Assembly: GCA_019925095.2 (NCBI GenBank)
Contig: CM034411.1
Coordinates: 15,314,001 to 15,378,000, forward strand
DNA length: 64,000 bases
From: Dendrolimus kikuchii
Lineage: Eukaryota > Arthropoda > Insecta > Lepidoptera > Lasiocampidae
Direction of reading: 5' to 3'
In this document: piece after piece, positions 19,493-30,395 of the stretch
Position numbering within the stretch: the first letter of the stretch is position 1
Layout: every line of letters starts with the position of its first letter
Notes under the pieces: model-generated
What the model was told of the DNA's origin: nothing
The model's input: the letters and a program-made list of their open reading frames with translations, nothing else
Database searches by the model: none
Program-made: the position numbers and the translations under genes

Positions 19493-19930
19493 CATCATTG
19501 AATCAGAAATGTTTTTGTACATGTCTAGAATAGACCAACTACAACAAAGGTCAGAAAACTCTTCTTAAATATTTGTCTTTGGTAAATTACTTTTAAAGTC
19601 AATACAATCATAGTTGAAATAAGAGTAAATATTTATCGATGTCTATGAACTTATTCGCCCCGTGGAATATCCCCGCTTGCCGCAGTTAGCAGATTTAACA
19701 CGTCGGTTATTTCGATGTTTACGCTTCATCACAATGTTGTCCTTCACCGTCGTGTAATTGTAACAGTATGCACAACAGGTCAGAAGGCCTAGCCAAGACG
19801 CATTAGCGGTAACAAATAGAATAGAAAAGGTATGAGAATGATACAATCGATATGCTAAGTAATTTAATTTGGTAGCCAAATGTCACTAATGTTGGAGAAA
19901 CAATGGCACATCACTATTTTTGTTTTGCCT

Positions 19931-20171
19931 ATTTTTTTTTTAATCGGCAGACAAACACACGCACTGTATATCCCCAAATTAAGCAATTTACGCTTGTATT
20001 ATGGGTAATACACAACGGATCACTCTGGGGCCGATCCCAGACACCCAGATCATAGTAAATAACGGAGAAAATTCGTTTCCGAAATTTACCATGCCAGGAA
20101 TCGAACCCGGAGCCTCTGCGTTGCAGTGAGGTAAACTGGCAAAGGCTTAGCCCGCTCAACCACAGAGGCCG
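19931..20171 (-). repeat. tRNA-derived SINE (family 1), full length
   Basis: Best copy in the window. On the minus strand: ggcctctgtggttgagcggg (A box at about 20148-20163), B box ggttcgattcc (20097-20107), body with gtctgggatcggccccagag, aatttggggatatacag, tgtctgccgattaa and a final A-run (19932-19941 as T on plus). About 240 bp. RNA polymerase III promoter boxes plus non-tRNA body and poly(A) define a SINE. Confidence 0.85.
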
Positions 20172-20379
20172 TCAAGTCTGTGATGGTGTCTCTGTGTTAT
20201 AATAAATTCATAAGTTTTACTTCGAAGTTGCTTTTCCTGTGGTACATACCTTTCAACAGATTATGGGACCAGAGACGCGTGTGAAAGTTAATAACTTCGC
20301 ATTGAGTCTTATAACGCTATATTTTTCTCATACATTTTATATCCTATTCGTTTAGCGCTGATGCCACTTAGCTAGCAAA

Positions 20380-20598
20380 AATGATGTACAACCCAAAGCC
20401 AGGTGGTAGGGTATGTGCCCGACTGGATGGCGACCACCCCTGGTCTAGAGTATGCCGCCATAACAACCTGGTGTTGTGTTCCGGAATTATTGACCAGGTT
20501 CCAGTTTCACCTTTGGTGTTGCAAATATCCATAGGCGATGGTAACCGCTTTCCATCAAGAGGGCCACCTGCCTGTTCTGCAATTAAAAAAAAGCTAGG
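20380..20598 (+). repeat. SINE-like family 2 copy
   Basis: Runs from gccaggtggtagggtatgtg via ccacccctggtctagagta, gtgttccggaattattgacc to ccataggcgatggtaaccgc and an A-run at about 20585-20592. The last 70 bp match the tail of the LINE at 4580-4650. Confidence 0.7.
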
Positions 20599-20619
20599 CA
20601 CTTAGGTTGTTTAAGTGAT

Positions 20620-20718
20620 GTATTTTTCCCGGCCACGGTTCGAGCCAAATGGTTTCTTTTAAAACACGAGTTTGAAACCCGAGTGCAATAAATCCACTAA
20701 GCTACCACGGCTTATCAA
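20620..20718 (-). repeat. tRNA-like SINE fragment (third type)
   Basis: Minus strand has gccgtggtagcttagtgga (A-box like) and gggtttcaaactc (B-box like) about 35 bp apart. Not foldable by eye into a functional tRNA. Possibly the head of another SINE. Confidence 0.35.
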
Positions 20719-20999
20719 ACAATTGAAACAGTCTTGAGATTATAATTTCCATATTAGAACTCAAGAGTCGACTTGTAGTTGGTTCTTACTTGTACAAAGT
20801 ATGTACAATAGTCAGTATTTTACAAATAAACAACTGCGGCCTAATGCCTTTCAGTAATAAAATCAGTGTCATTACAGCGCTCGTTGGGTTTGGTATTTCT
20901 TACATTTTACCCTTCCCTCCTAAACTAAAACTGTATACACCCTGCAGTTTTTTGGTCCTTCGAGCCGGATATGAACCAGCGACCTACGGATATTGATGA

Positions 21000-22198
21000 C
21001 CTTGATTAACGAGCTATGGATCTTGGTTCGTATTGTTATTTTATAAGACGAAATGGTGAAAATAATAATCAGTAAATGAAGCGACGCCATCGAAAGTGAA
21101 AACGGAAGTTTTTGTTTTTTTGATACAACGAGGTTATTACACTTTGAAGTTAAAGCAACAGAAAGACGCTCGCGTAAAGATGGTGCTTGATATTCGCGTC
21201 GGTAACACGAATAATGAATACTTATTCTTCTGATTCGTGACTATTGAATTTCTGATATTCCTTTTTGTTTAAAACCTGTGTTTCGTGTCAGTTATTAACA
21301 ACGTAAAACGTCTGAACATTATTTACAATAATTACAGATTATCGAAACGTTAACTTTAGGGTCCTGTAGCAACTGAAGATACTTTTTCTAATATATATAT
21401 TAATAATTTTAATTACAATTTTCTCATATTACATTTTCATATACATTGTAGTTTAATTATAAACCTTTTTGCGGTGATCTAATTAATAAATCTTAGTATA
21501 AAATAATTATAAAACGCAATACAAAGAGATTTTATTAAGAACAAAGTATTCACCCTTGAAAATGAAGGAAAATTCATGACAGCTGTTAATTGAATAATTA
21601 TTTCATTAACCTAATTCCTATTATAAGGCTTCAACTACACGAACAACTAACACTAAGTACCAGTGACGTGGACTTCATACAATTCGGTTCCCCGATCAAA
21701 AGTCCGATAACGCCATGCGATAATTGGCGTTTACGCGTTCTGTTCAAACATATTATTACTAGTGTCTCTATGCGAACAAAGGATCGAAAGCGACATGAAT
21801 TTGTTGGCAGTTACATTTTTATTCGTGCATTATTACAGTATTACAATCTCTTACGCTCGGCGACTTTCCACACGTATTGGATGAAATAGCAACTCATAAC
21901 CCGACCGGGCACCGGCTTTTGTTTCAAATTGGGCGGTTAGATTGCAAAATTAAAAATACAAATTTTAATAAGAAAATACATAGCGAGTTAGACTTGTATA
22001 TACGGTATATTTTTTCAACGAGCTTACCCTAGTAGACGAATTTCCACTCCACGCCACTGGAAGTGATCAATGTCCACTATATTTGTTAGTCAACTAAAGA
22101 AATTAAAAAAGGTATTAAATCAAAAACTGTATTTGTAGTTGAGCCGTTTTAAGAAGCCTTATTTGAAGTATCATTTACTGACGAAATAACTTTGTAAC
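21000..22198. other. unannotated AT-rich stretch
   Basis: No domain-bearing frame or clear repeat boundary was recognised; the one frame of about 99 codons (21590-21889) has no recognisable features. Confidence 0.3.
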
Positions 22199-22744
22199 AA
22201 TATCAAAGTACATACATACATACATAACTTCACGCCAGTTCCCTTGCGGGGTAGGCACGAACAATAGAGCGCCATTTAGGCTTATTATTACACACCTCAC
22301 CTTTGACATTCATAACTCTTGTCATGCACGCTCGTCTGTTCTTAAGGCTCCTGACATCACCTTCTGCTAGTACACGATCAATTTGATCATGGAAGGTGTG
22401 TCGTGACCTTTCACAACTTCTGCATCCATCCACTTTTGCATTGTATATCTGTTTAGTCATTCTTTCCACATGCCCGAACCACCGGAGCATTCCTTTCCTT
22501 ACCTTCACCCCGACACTCTCTTTCAGACCAACTCTCTTTCTTACTTCGGTATTACGAACGCGGTCCGCGAGCGTCACTCCGCAGATTTTGCGCAGTGGTC
22601 GCATCTCGACCGCGTTTACTCTACTTTCATGCTCTCTCTTCCATACCCAACTCTCTCTTCCATAAGTGAGCGTAGGTACCAGCACCGCGTTGTGTATGGC
22701 GAGCTGGGCCTTCTGGCTGAGGTTCTTAGCCAAATATCAAAGTA
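22199..22744 (-). mobile_element. RTE-like LINE 3' end, copy 2 (longest), with target duplication
   Basis: AATATCAAAGTA stands at 22199-22210 and 22733-22744, delimiting a 522-bp insertion. The minus strand encodes about 167 residues of an RTE-like ORF C-terminus: AKNLSQKAQLAIHNAVLVPT, LTYGRESWVWK, KICGVTLADRVRNTEVRKRV, MLRWFGHVERM, ending AYPARELA, then a TATG repeat tail. Compared with other copies it lacks a few residues (after HVERM and VMNVK), so small in-frame deletions have occurred. Confidence 0.85.
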
Positions 22745-23079
22745 ATTTATATCAAATTAAAACATCATAATTAACTTATTTCTTTAGAAACGTAACATAT
22801 AGAAACTAAAAGGAAAGGCAGGCACTGATGAGAGACTTCAGTTCTATCAAAGATGGATTTACACTAGGGATGCTAGCGGCTAGTGTCAAGGACGGCAAAA
22901 TTTTCGAGGGCGGCAAAATTTGGAGTGCCAGCAAACAATTTTTCAACTTGCTGCTATAAAAATCAATGATTTTCAAAAATTGGGAAGGTATTGGTCATGC
23001 CAAATCTTAAAAATCGAGATTTAGAAACGTGCTAGTTTGACTTCTACTGCGTGTGAACTGCACACATACATAATTTTTT

Positions 23080-23310
23080 TTTAAATCTAGCCACTTTAAG
23101 TAATTTCTAAAAAACTTCCGCGGGATCCTCAGAATAAAAACTAGCGCAGATTTTAAGCCTCAGAATTTGCTGTCAATCAGCGAAAACCGCGTCGAAATCA
23201 GGCCAGTAGTTTTACGTGAATCTCGAACAAACAAATAAACAGACAAGAAATCTAAAAAAAATTGCATCGTATTCTTCAACGTTTATTTAGTCTATGACAG
23301 TTATTTTGTT
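23080..23310 (+). repeat. dispersed repeat (acagacaagaaatctaaaa family)
   Basis: ttgctgtcaatcagcgaaaa, ccagtagttttacgtgaatc, aacagacaagaaatctaaaa and gcatcgt.ttct recur at 52900-53160 and, reversed in orientation, at 35825-36000. Class unknown, possibly a Helitron relative. Confidence 0.45.
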
Positions 23311-23429
23311 TTAAATAGCTTTAATGTTCTGTACATTACACAGCATGTTTAGAATTTTATAATATTATAGATTTATCCCCATAACATGTTATAAATCTTT
23401 TTTGTGTAGTTGTCAACTGAAAATTCGTT

Positions 23430-23677
23430 TTTTTTTTTTTATTATTTTATTGCATGAGTTCAGCAGACAGGCAGACGGGCCACTTGATGGAAAGCAGTTA
23501 CCATCGCCTATGGACATTTGCAACACCAAAAGTGCTACAAATGCGCTTCTGCTCTCTTACGTGAGTCTGGAACCTGGTCACTAATGCCGGGACACAACTC
23601 AAGCTTGTTATGGCGGCATACTCTAGACCAGGGGTGGTAGCCATCCAGTCGGGCAAATACCCTACCACCTGGCACAA
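23430..23677 (-). repeat. SINE-like family 2 copy
   Basis: Begins on the plus strand with a T-run and ttattttattgcatgagttc, then gcagacaggcagacgggcca, ttaccatcgcctatggacat, gaacctggtcactaatgccg and ends ccctaccacctggca. Minus orientation judged by the T-run. Confidence 0.7.
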
Positions 23678-23765
23678 TTAATTAATTTCTTAAAACATTC
23701 AATAGAATCTTAATTAAACTATTTGTTATTTAATATCATTTTATCAAAACGACTCATTGACTCTT

Positions 23766-23896
23766 CAGGTGATCAGAAGGCTGGTGTTTACCTCGGGTAA
23801 CGCATCAATATGGCGATCCAGCGAGGAAACGTAGCCAGCCTTCTGGGCACCTTACCCATAGAAGACGGTGTTCTAGGCTCAGTATTTTACTTATAG
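23766..23896 (+). pseudogene. RT-nuclease element 3' fragment, plus strand
   Basis: Plus-strand reading: GDQKAGVYLG, stop, RINMAIQRGNVASLLGTLPI EDGVLGSVFYL and stop. One internal stop codon. It matches the very C-terminus of the family at 29690-32551 and ends in the same ..FYL/YYL stop as 8584. Confidence 0.7.
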
Positions 23897-25255
23897 TCTT
23901 GAGGGACTATGGGTAGAATACAGTATAAATAAGTTTTCTTTTATTATATTCTATTATTTATAAATTTCTTCAGCTTATTGTAAATTATATGTAATATATG
24001 TATGTATTCATTTTTAGGTAACATTTTATTTATTTAACAACATGTTTACAAAAAATGTAATTTAAAATAATTATAGGCGGAATACAGTACAAGTTAAGTT
24101 CCCTTTTGTTCCAGATTATAATTTAGTATGTTGTAATTGTCTAAGTAATGACACAAGTTAAAATTAAACATTAAAAATAAATTAATATATATACAAAATA
24201 AAATTTATCTTAGATGATCTAGTGGCAGGCTTGATTGCTAAAATCTATTAGTAATCAATAATAAAAATGTACATTACCTAGTTTTTATTCACTCACTGCC
24301 TAGATTCGTCCCATCTACCATGCAAAACTCAACCGACTAAACCAATTTTGAAATTCGCCGGCGTTTTTAAACGATTTTTTTTCTTTAAAAACTTACCCTT
24401 GACATTGGCAGAGAGAAAAAACCACAAAATCTAGACCCGTGAGATACAGAAATTAATTAACACCGCGGGATCTATATACAGCGGTTATTAGTAGAATGAT
24501 ACGCACAATTTAAGAATGAACCGTCTATGCTCGAGAATGATATGCAATGTGGTGTCTATTTAATTTGGCGCTTTATATATTATTAACCAATTGAATGAGA
24601 CCTGTCTTCTCAAAGAATGCGCGAAGAATTGAAGGTCAAGATAGAATGGTACATTAAATTCCTAGTACGGTCCATATTAATTTGACCTGTGAATCAAAAT
24701 ATATTGTTTGTTAAAAGAGTTCTATTTATACTGGGTATATAGACACATATTTACACGTATTATATAGGGAAGTAATTTTAGTTACAATAGGCTTTTGTTG
24801 TTTATTTATCCCGTAATTGTCAGGAAATTATTCATTTGCGCAAATTGGCGTCGGGTTTATTTACTTTTTTACGTGATTAATTCAAATCGATATAAATATA
24901 CTTTATCATCAAATTATTTAGGTACAAACTTCTTGGGAATTTATAGCCGATAGGTAGAAAAACTTGTTAGCTTAGACGAATGAATATATAGACGGAGCCT
25001 ACGTGTACGAAAGAGTGAAATGAAATGAAGTGAAGCATTCTTTTAAACTTGTATGCGTAAACTTATGTAGGTAATATACACGTGGTTTACATCTATGTAG
25101 TTAAAAATGTATACCTTGTTTTTTCTTACTACATACTTTTTTGGATAAAATTTTAGTTAAATTGTACCTTTAGAAATTTAGATGATTAATATATAACATT
25201 TTGTACTGTAATATCTAATTTTAAATGTCGCTGAAGTTGTCTAAGACATTATAAA
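23897..25255. other. AT-rich stretch, no gene recognised
   Basis: Contains at 25125-25255 the second copy of the repeat at 3600-3735. Otherwise no convincing structure. Confidence 0.35.
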
Positions 25256-25267
25256 CTAGGGATGCCA

Positions 25268-25505
25268 CGAGTATGCTTTCCGTGATGACTTTGCCGGCGT
25301 ACCCACTGCAACCCAGAGGCTCCGGGTTCGATTCCTGGTATAGTAAATTTCGGAAACGTATTTTATCCGTTATTTACTATGGTCTGGGTGTCTGGGATCG
25401 GCCCCAGAGTAGTCCGTTGTATATTACCCATAACACAAGCGTAACTTGCTTAATTTGGGGATATACAATATGTGTGTTTGTCTGCCGATTAAGAAAAAAA
25501 AAAGT
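25268..25505 (+). repeat. tRNA-derived SINE (family 1), diverged head
   Basis: B box ggttcgattcc, gtctgggtgtctgggatcgg, aatttggggatatacaatat, gtctgccgattaag and A-run. The A-box region is decayed. agtat on both sides (about 25269-25273 and 25502-25507) may be the target duplication. Confidence 0.7.
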
Positions 25506-25612
25506 ATTCGGCTGCTTTTCGGTACTCGGCCTTTCAGCCGCCTTTTTAACTATTTGGTATTCGGCTAAACACCAAATCGTGGAGAAAAAACGCACGTATT
25601 TCTCGTATAAAA

Positions 25613-25860
25613 TCTTATACTAATATATAAAGCTGAAGAGTTTGGTTGTATGTTTGTTTGATTGAACGCACTAATCTCAGGAACTACTGGTCCGATTTGA
25701 AAAATTCTTTCGGTGTTAGGTAGCCCATTTATCGACCAAGGCTATAGGCTATATATCATCACGCTAAGACCAATAGGAGCGGAGCACCAATGAAGAATGT
25801 TTCAAAATCGGGGGCTTTTGAAAACAAATTCCACGCGGACGACATCGCGGGCACAGATAG
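25613..25860 (+). mobile_element. short non-autonomous Helitron
   Basis: Starts A|TC with tatactaatatataaagctg and aagagtttgg..gtttg, contains gaaaaattctttcggtgtta and ccaataggagcggagca, and ends cgcgggcacagATAG before T (expected CTAG). Related minus-strand 5' parts are at 36915-37045, 47240-47440 and 47760-48003. Confidence 0.6.
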
Positions 25861-26049
25861 TATAAAATAAATCAACGCTTTGGTTGAGAACGTGGCCGAA
25901 TAATCGATATTCGGCGAAGTTCGTGGAATCTCTAATTTAAACATCATTAAATAGTGTAATTCGTTTCATTGCATGCATAAATCCTGTAGGATATTAACAG
26001 GATATGAAAATGATCCTTCTAAAGATAAACAATGTATTAATTAATACAT

Positions 26050-26386
26050 GAAGCAAAAACTTTGTACCTACCCCTGTTTACGAAAATTGCGCGGACGGAG
26101 GAGTATGAAATTTCGCACACTTACAGTTTATATAGCGTAGGAGTGCAGAATGCTATTTTTTTTTTAAATTATGCATAAAATACATTAAATCAATAAAAAA
26201 AACATTACACACACTACCATGTATTTGACATACACACGCATATATGCTCTTGTGTTTATTGTTAAAGTCAAATTAACAGTTTAGCCTTGGCGAAATCTGT
26301 GATTATAGAAGTTTGACAACAGAACCTTAATAATGTTCAAACTTGTAATTTAAATTAATTATTATGGTCGAATTTCGACCACAGGT
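26050..26386 (+). repeat. dispersed repeat, twin of 37325-37672
   Basis: caaaaactttgtacc, gaaaattgcgcggacggagg, agtatgaaatttcgcacact, atttgacatacacacgcata, ggcgaaatctgtgattatag and atggtcgaatttcgaccac occur in the same order and orientation in both copies. High identity by eye with small indels. Class unknown; the palindromic tggtcgaatttcgacca is at the end. Confidence 0.65.
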
Positions 26387-26599
26387 ACCACTAGTAGGTA
26401 TAAACTCCACGTGAATTTATCGCTTTCATACATTCCTGGGCCTAGATTACAATAAAGATTTTTATAATGATAGTGGGTTTAGTTATTTTTAATTGAATTA
26501 ATCGTGTGACGTGTTTCCATATAATTAAGTGTCGAAATTCATTCACGTATATCGATAGTGGTAATCGATAACTTATTTTATTAATTGAATGAATGAATG

Positions 26600-26985
26600 A
26601 ATGAGAAATCTTTATATATTATAAGATGTCAAATGAAAAGTTAATGTACATGCTAAATATACTCCCTATTATACGTGGTCACATCATGCATTATGTCATA
26701 TATTATAAGATGTCAAATGAAGTACGCGAGTTCGAGGTTCAGCGTATAGCTGACCTTGATACTAAACGCGACCAGTTAAAGGCTCACCCACCTGCTGCCA
26801 TTATATACAATTATGACAACGGCGTGCTCACGTGCCCTTGGTGTGCACGGAGTCTCGCCGCCAAGATAGGCTACATAAGCCATCTTCGCACGCACCAGCT
26901 CCAATTATCCGACTAGCGGTCAAAGTGGTCGCCATGGCCGAAAACGGTCGGAACAATCATCATCATCATATAATAAAAAAATAAA
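26600..26985 (+). pseudogene. LINE C-terminal relic with zinc finger
   Basis: A 96-codon frame (26626-26916) ends GVLTCPWCARSLAAKIGYIS HLRTHQ: a C2H2-like finger (CPWC...HLRTH) of the type found at the C-terminus of several LINE proteins. The 3' flank has a cat/atc simple run and A-run (26958-26985), as expected of a LINE tail. A 23-bp direct repeat (tatattataagatgtcaaat plus ga) occurs at about 26614 and 26699. Confidence 0.5.
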
Positions 26986-29279
26986 AAAACTTAATCTATC
27001 TGGGATATTATTTTGAAGAATGTATGTTATGTATATATATAGCATGTATAATAAACGTCTATGTATGAAGAGCTTAATATAGACGACGCAAAAGATATAC
27101 TTATGTCAAAATCCATTGTCTCTGCCTACTCCTGTGGGAAACAGGCGTAATAAAATGTATGTATGTACATACATATATGATATAAATATGACTGCATCTT
27201 ATAGAGGTAGGCAAAGATAATGAATTTGTACTTGTTACGATTCGAGATGCACTTTCATCTATTTGTGTTAAATGCCTTTATATAGGCACGTCGGTATGAA
27301 ATTTCTAGTTATTAATCTTTGTTTAAAAAATTGATGACTTACGTATCCGATAAAATACATCCACAACATCAGCAATATAAACTTTATTCAATAACACAAA
27401 GTTTCCGTCGAGACATCTTAATTAAAAACGTTAGATAATTATTATTTTATAACTTGATTTTATATTGCTAATAAAACTGTAATTTTCAATCCACACAACG
27501 CGGAAGTATTTAAAATAATAAAATTCTAGTTACACTATGGTTTGTTCTTTTATTTTTTTAATTTGCTAAAAACGCGCGAAACGCTCGCATAGTGCGGGGA
27601 AAGCGACTACAGGTCGATTTCTCTCTTGCACTTCGCTTCGACTGACACCTACCATCGTACGCTGTTACGAAACATCTCTCATCTAGTGTTGTTAATCACG
27701 CTTACATTAATTACTTACTTAAAGATTTCACATGCATTGTTGCAGTTTATATTATACACTCTTACGTATTTCTCGTTTCGTATTCATTTATTATTCAATA
27801 TATGGTAATTATTGATTTATCCATGAAGTTTTATGTCACATTTTGAATTTAGAACCTTCGTTGATATTAATATTTTGATAATCTATGCAGGTTAAAGAAC
27901 TAGGTCAATCATATCGATATTTTTAGTATGCGGTGATTCACCTCACTACTAATGCATAGTGTTTGTTTCGACTGACCAGTCACGTTATGCACAGTTGTGC
28001 AAAAATTCACGTCATGTACCTTTACACAATAAACTTGCGAGAGTATGTGACATAACTTTATGAGTTACTGCTTTTAAACATTAAGCTAGGTATAGGTTAT
28101 TTATATTTTATCATGACCACTCCTTACTATCCCAGAAAAGAAAGCACATGATCTTTGTAATGGAACGACTCCCCTTCAACTTGCTGGTTGGAGACGATGG
28201 TCTTTTACAAGCCATATACGTTTCCATCAATGATTATAAAATGAACCAGACGATTTTCAAGTATTTGGTCCATTAAAAACAAAATATCTTAGCTAATATA
28301 AAGAACTCCGTCTATCATTTAAGTTGATTTGCTGCCACACCTAGAGACATATTAATCTATTAAGTATTAGTAGTAGTAGAATTGGCCACAGACGCAGGCA
28401 AAGGGATCTTAGTCCATACAGCCAGTTCTGATGTATTTAAGTCTTCGTGTAGGTAGCGCAGTTGAATTGTAGTATACAACTGACGCCATTCAACGGAGTT
28501 CTTGTGAAAACTCGAAAGTCATATTTGTCTATACAGTTCACATTTTAAAGTAATTTTACATATTTAAAAAAAAAACTGCACAGCACAACGTCCTCTTTCA
28601 GCCCCCGCCAGATACTCATAATAGATTGTTTACTCCATAATAGCTGGTTTACATTGATTCAGTTAATTCTTCAAACTGTTAAGAAGGTGGCTCATAGTCC
28701 TTTTGTAAGTGAAACACTTAACATTTACACGATGTTAGTATGAAGGCAGCACTGGCTTCCTTCGAAATTAAAGTCAGTAACAAGATTAATGTAAATCAGC
28801 TTCAATGCCAAGGTTTCATGCAGGTTTTTAGAAAATTAAAGTACGTCTAATAAAGATTATTTTAAAGTTTTTTTTAAATTGATTCAACGCACACGACATT
28901 GATTTTGCCAATGACGAAGTTTTAGAATGAAAAGCAAGGTGAAAAAGAATAAAATTAATAAATATGTTAATTTTGAATTGTTATTTAAATTGAAAATTAT
29001 TTAGCCTTTCCAAAATAGCACCGGTATTTCGATATTTTATTACGTAATTGAAACAGATATCCGAATGCATAATTTATGTTTCTAACTGTAGAGGAAGAAT
29101 TGAGTAGAGACTATTTATGAAATATAATAAAATTGACTGCTTCGATCCACCTTTTTTATGTTGCAAGCTTTGGGTTGTATCAACAACTCACCACTGCGAG
29201 TTGATTGCTACTACAACTCAGTGTGAATTAAAAAAAAGGTGAACCGCAGCTGTCATTTTAGTCCAGGTAATTAAAAATC
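26986..29279. other. AT-rich stretch, no gene recognised
   Basis: One probable RTE-type 3' tail at 27108-27180 (ctctgcctactcctgtggga, aacaggcg, then tgtatgtatg). No other support for exons; 27626-27808 is open but featureless. Confidence 0.35.
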
Positions 29280-29565
29280 AGAGTATGAGAACCCCTATAC
29301 CCCTACCCGCGCCGCCCGCTTTATTATCCGGCGTCGGCGCGTCCTCCTTTGGCGGGAGAGTATTCCTTTTAAAGACGTGCTCGCAGAAGGAGGAGACGGC
29401 GTCCCATCCGGTGCGGCTCCCGAATGGTGCGCACCACGGCCGGGATCTGTCCGGTGAAGGCGACGAGCTCTCGGCGCTGCTCCGTCCATGCAGGACATTC
29501 CTGCAGGGTGCAGCGCCGTATCCTCGTCGCCTGTGTCGCAATGATGGCACCCTGACTTGTGTTAT
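29280..29565 (-). pseudogene. R1-like LINE ORF2 C-terminal fragment
   Basis: Minus-strand frames give LQECPAWTEQRRELVAFTGQ, then IPAVVRTI, matching FQECPAWTKQRRDLIAITGS and LPAVVRTM in the element at 33571-34907, and continue into the same ggagga-rich 3' region and gtataggggttctcat. Frameshifted and truncated. Confidence 0.65.
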
Positions 29566-29690
29566 GCATAATAAACAACGGATTGCTCTGGCACCGATCT
29601 TAAACGCCCAGATTGTAGTAAATAATAAAAGTTCGCTTACGAAACGCCAGGAACTGAACTCGTAAACTCTGCATTCCAGTAACCTAGACA
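29545..29690 (-). repeat. tRNA-derived SINE (family 1) fragment
   Basis: Minus-strand words ggttactggaatgcagag, gttcagttcctggc, tagtaaat-type body and gttattatgcataacacaag correspond to the SINE at 19931-20171. It lies between the RT-nuclease element and the R1-like fragment. Confidence 0.55.
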
Positions 29691-30395
29691 GACAATAAAA
29701 AAGACTGAGAATACCATAGGTATAAAATCTAGTTCTAGACCGCTCTCAGTCGGAAACGTGCCCAAAAGACTGGCCACATTGCCTCTCTGAATGGCAATGC
29801 TGATGCGCTGTGCGAGGTATAAACCAGTCTTTTGGTCACGTGAGACATCCACCAGACGTTTGACTATGTCCCGATAAAGCTTGTGCGCCTCAGGCCCCCA
29901 TGGTCCCAGGGTCTCGACCCCAAAAGCCGCAAATATGTAGCCATTTCCGATGGCTGAGTATTTGCGGCGTTTTAGGGCCTCCTGTTGTGCAGCAGCTGTA
30001 CCGGCAGACATGCTAGTAGCTGGAAGATGGGACGCTGCCAAAGTATCGACGCAAGACGCGTCCCATACTAAGGGGCGACCCATCTTCCAGGGCACCAATG
30101 ACATACCATCGGGTCTCCTGCCATCGTCGCGGCACAGGCCGTTCGGTTCTAGGACGGCAGGTACCCCGGCGGTGACAAGAGCCCGACGGATTATGTCATT
30201 AAGTGTTGCATGACGTGAAATTCTGCCGGCACTCCTGCTACACGATAACCCATGGTGACCGAGGCGCTCGACCTTATCTCCGCACTGACAGCGGTGTGGA
30301 ACAACACAGGCCGCCCCTAGGCGAATGCAAGCACTTATTCTAAACGCGTTATCGTCTAGAAAAGTGCCCAAATTCGCCGAAGGGACTCCCAACGC
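29637..30395 (-). pseudogene. RT-nuclease element ORF, C-terminal part (restriction-like nuclease)
   Basis: Continues the long frame after a one-base shift near 30395. It carries RCQCGDKVERLGHHGLSC, a CCHC-type zinc motif, followed by RRPDGMSLVPWKMGRPLVWD and KRRKY, a PD..D..K core like that of the restriction-like endonuclease of R2-group retrotransposons, then FGVETLGPWGPEAHKLYRDI and IQRGNVASLLGTFPTE. The family's usual end (..YYL stop) is lost; the frame runs on into the adjoining SINE fragment (last 17 or so residues, to a stop at 29637). The nuclease would nick target DNA to start reverse transcription. Confidence 0.75.

Larger units (their letters stand above)
25256..25938. repeat. ATTCGGC repeat carrying a SINE and a Helitron
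   Basis: Outer ends are inverted: tagggatgccacga at the left and, reversed, tagagattccacgaa at the right. Between the two insertions are gtattcggctgcttttcggt and at the end gccgaataatcgatattcgg. A similar uninterrupted piece is at 63180-63240. Confidence 0.5.

Noticed and set aside
20090..20171. tRNA gene
   Set aside because: A and B boxes are present, but the segment continues into a repeated body with poly(A) and the same unit recurs six times; it is a SINE head, not a functional tRNA.
22396..22745. Plus-strand frames opposite the RTE-like copy
   Set aside because: They are antisense to the conserved LINE coding sequence and have no family features.
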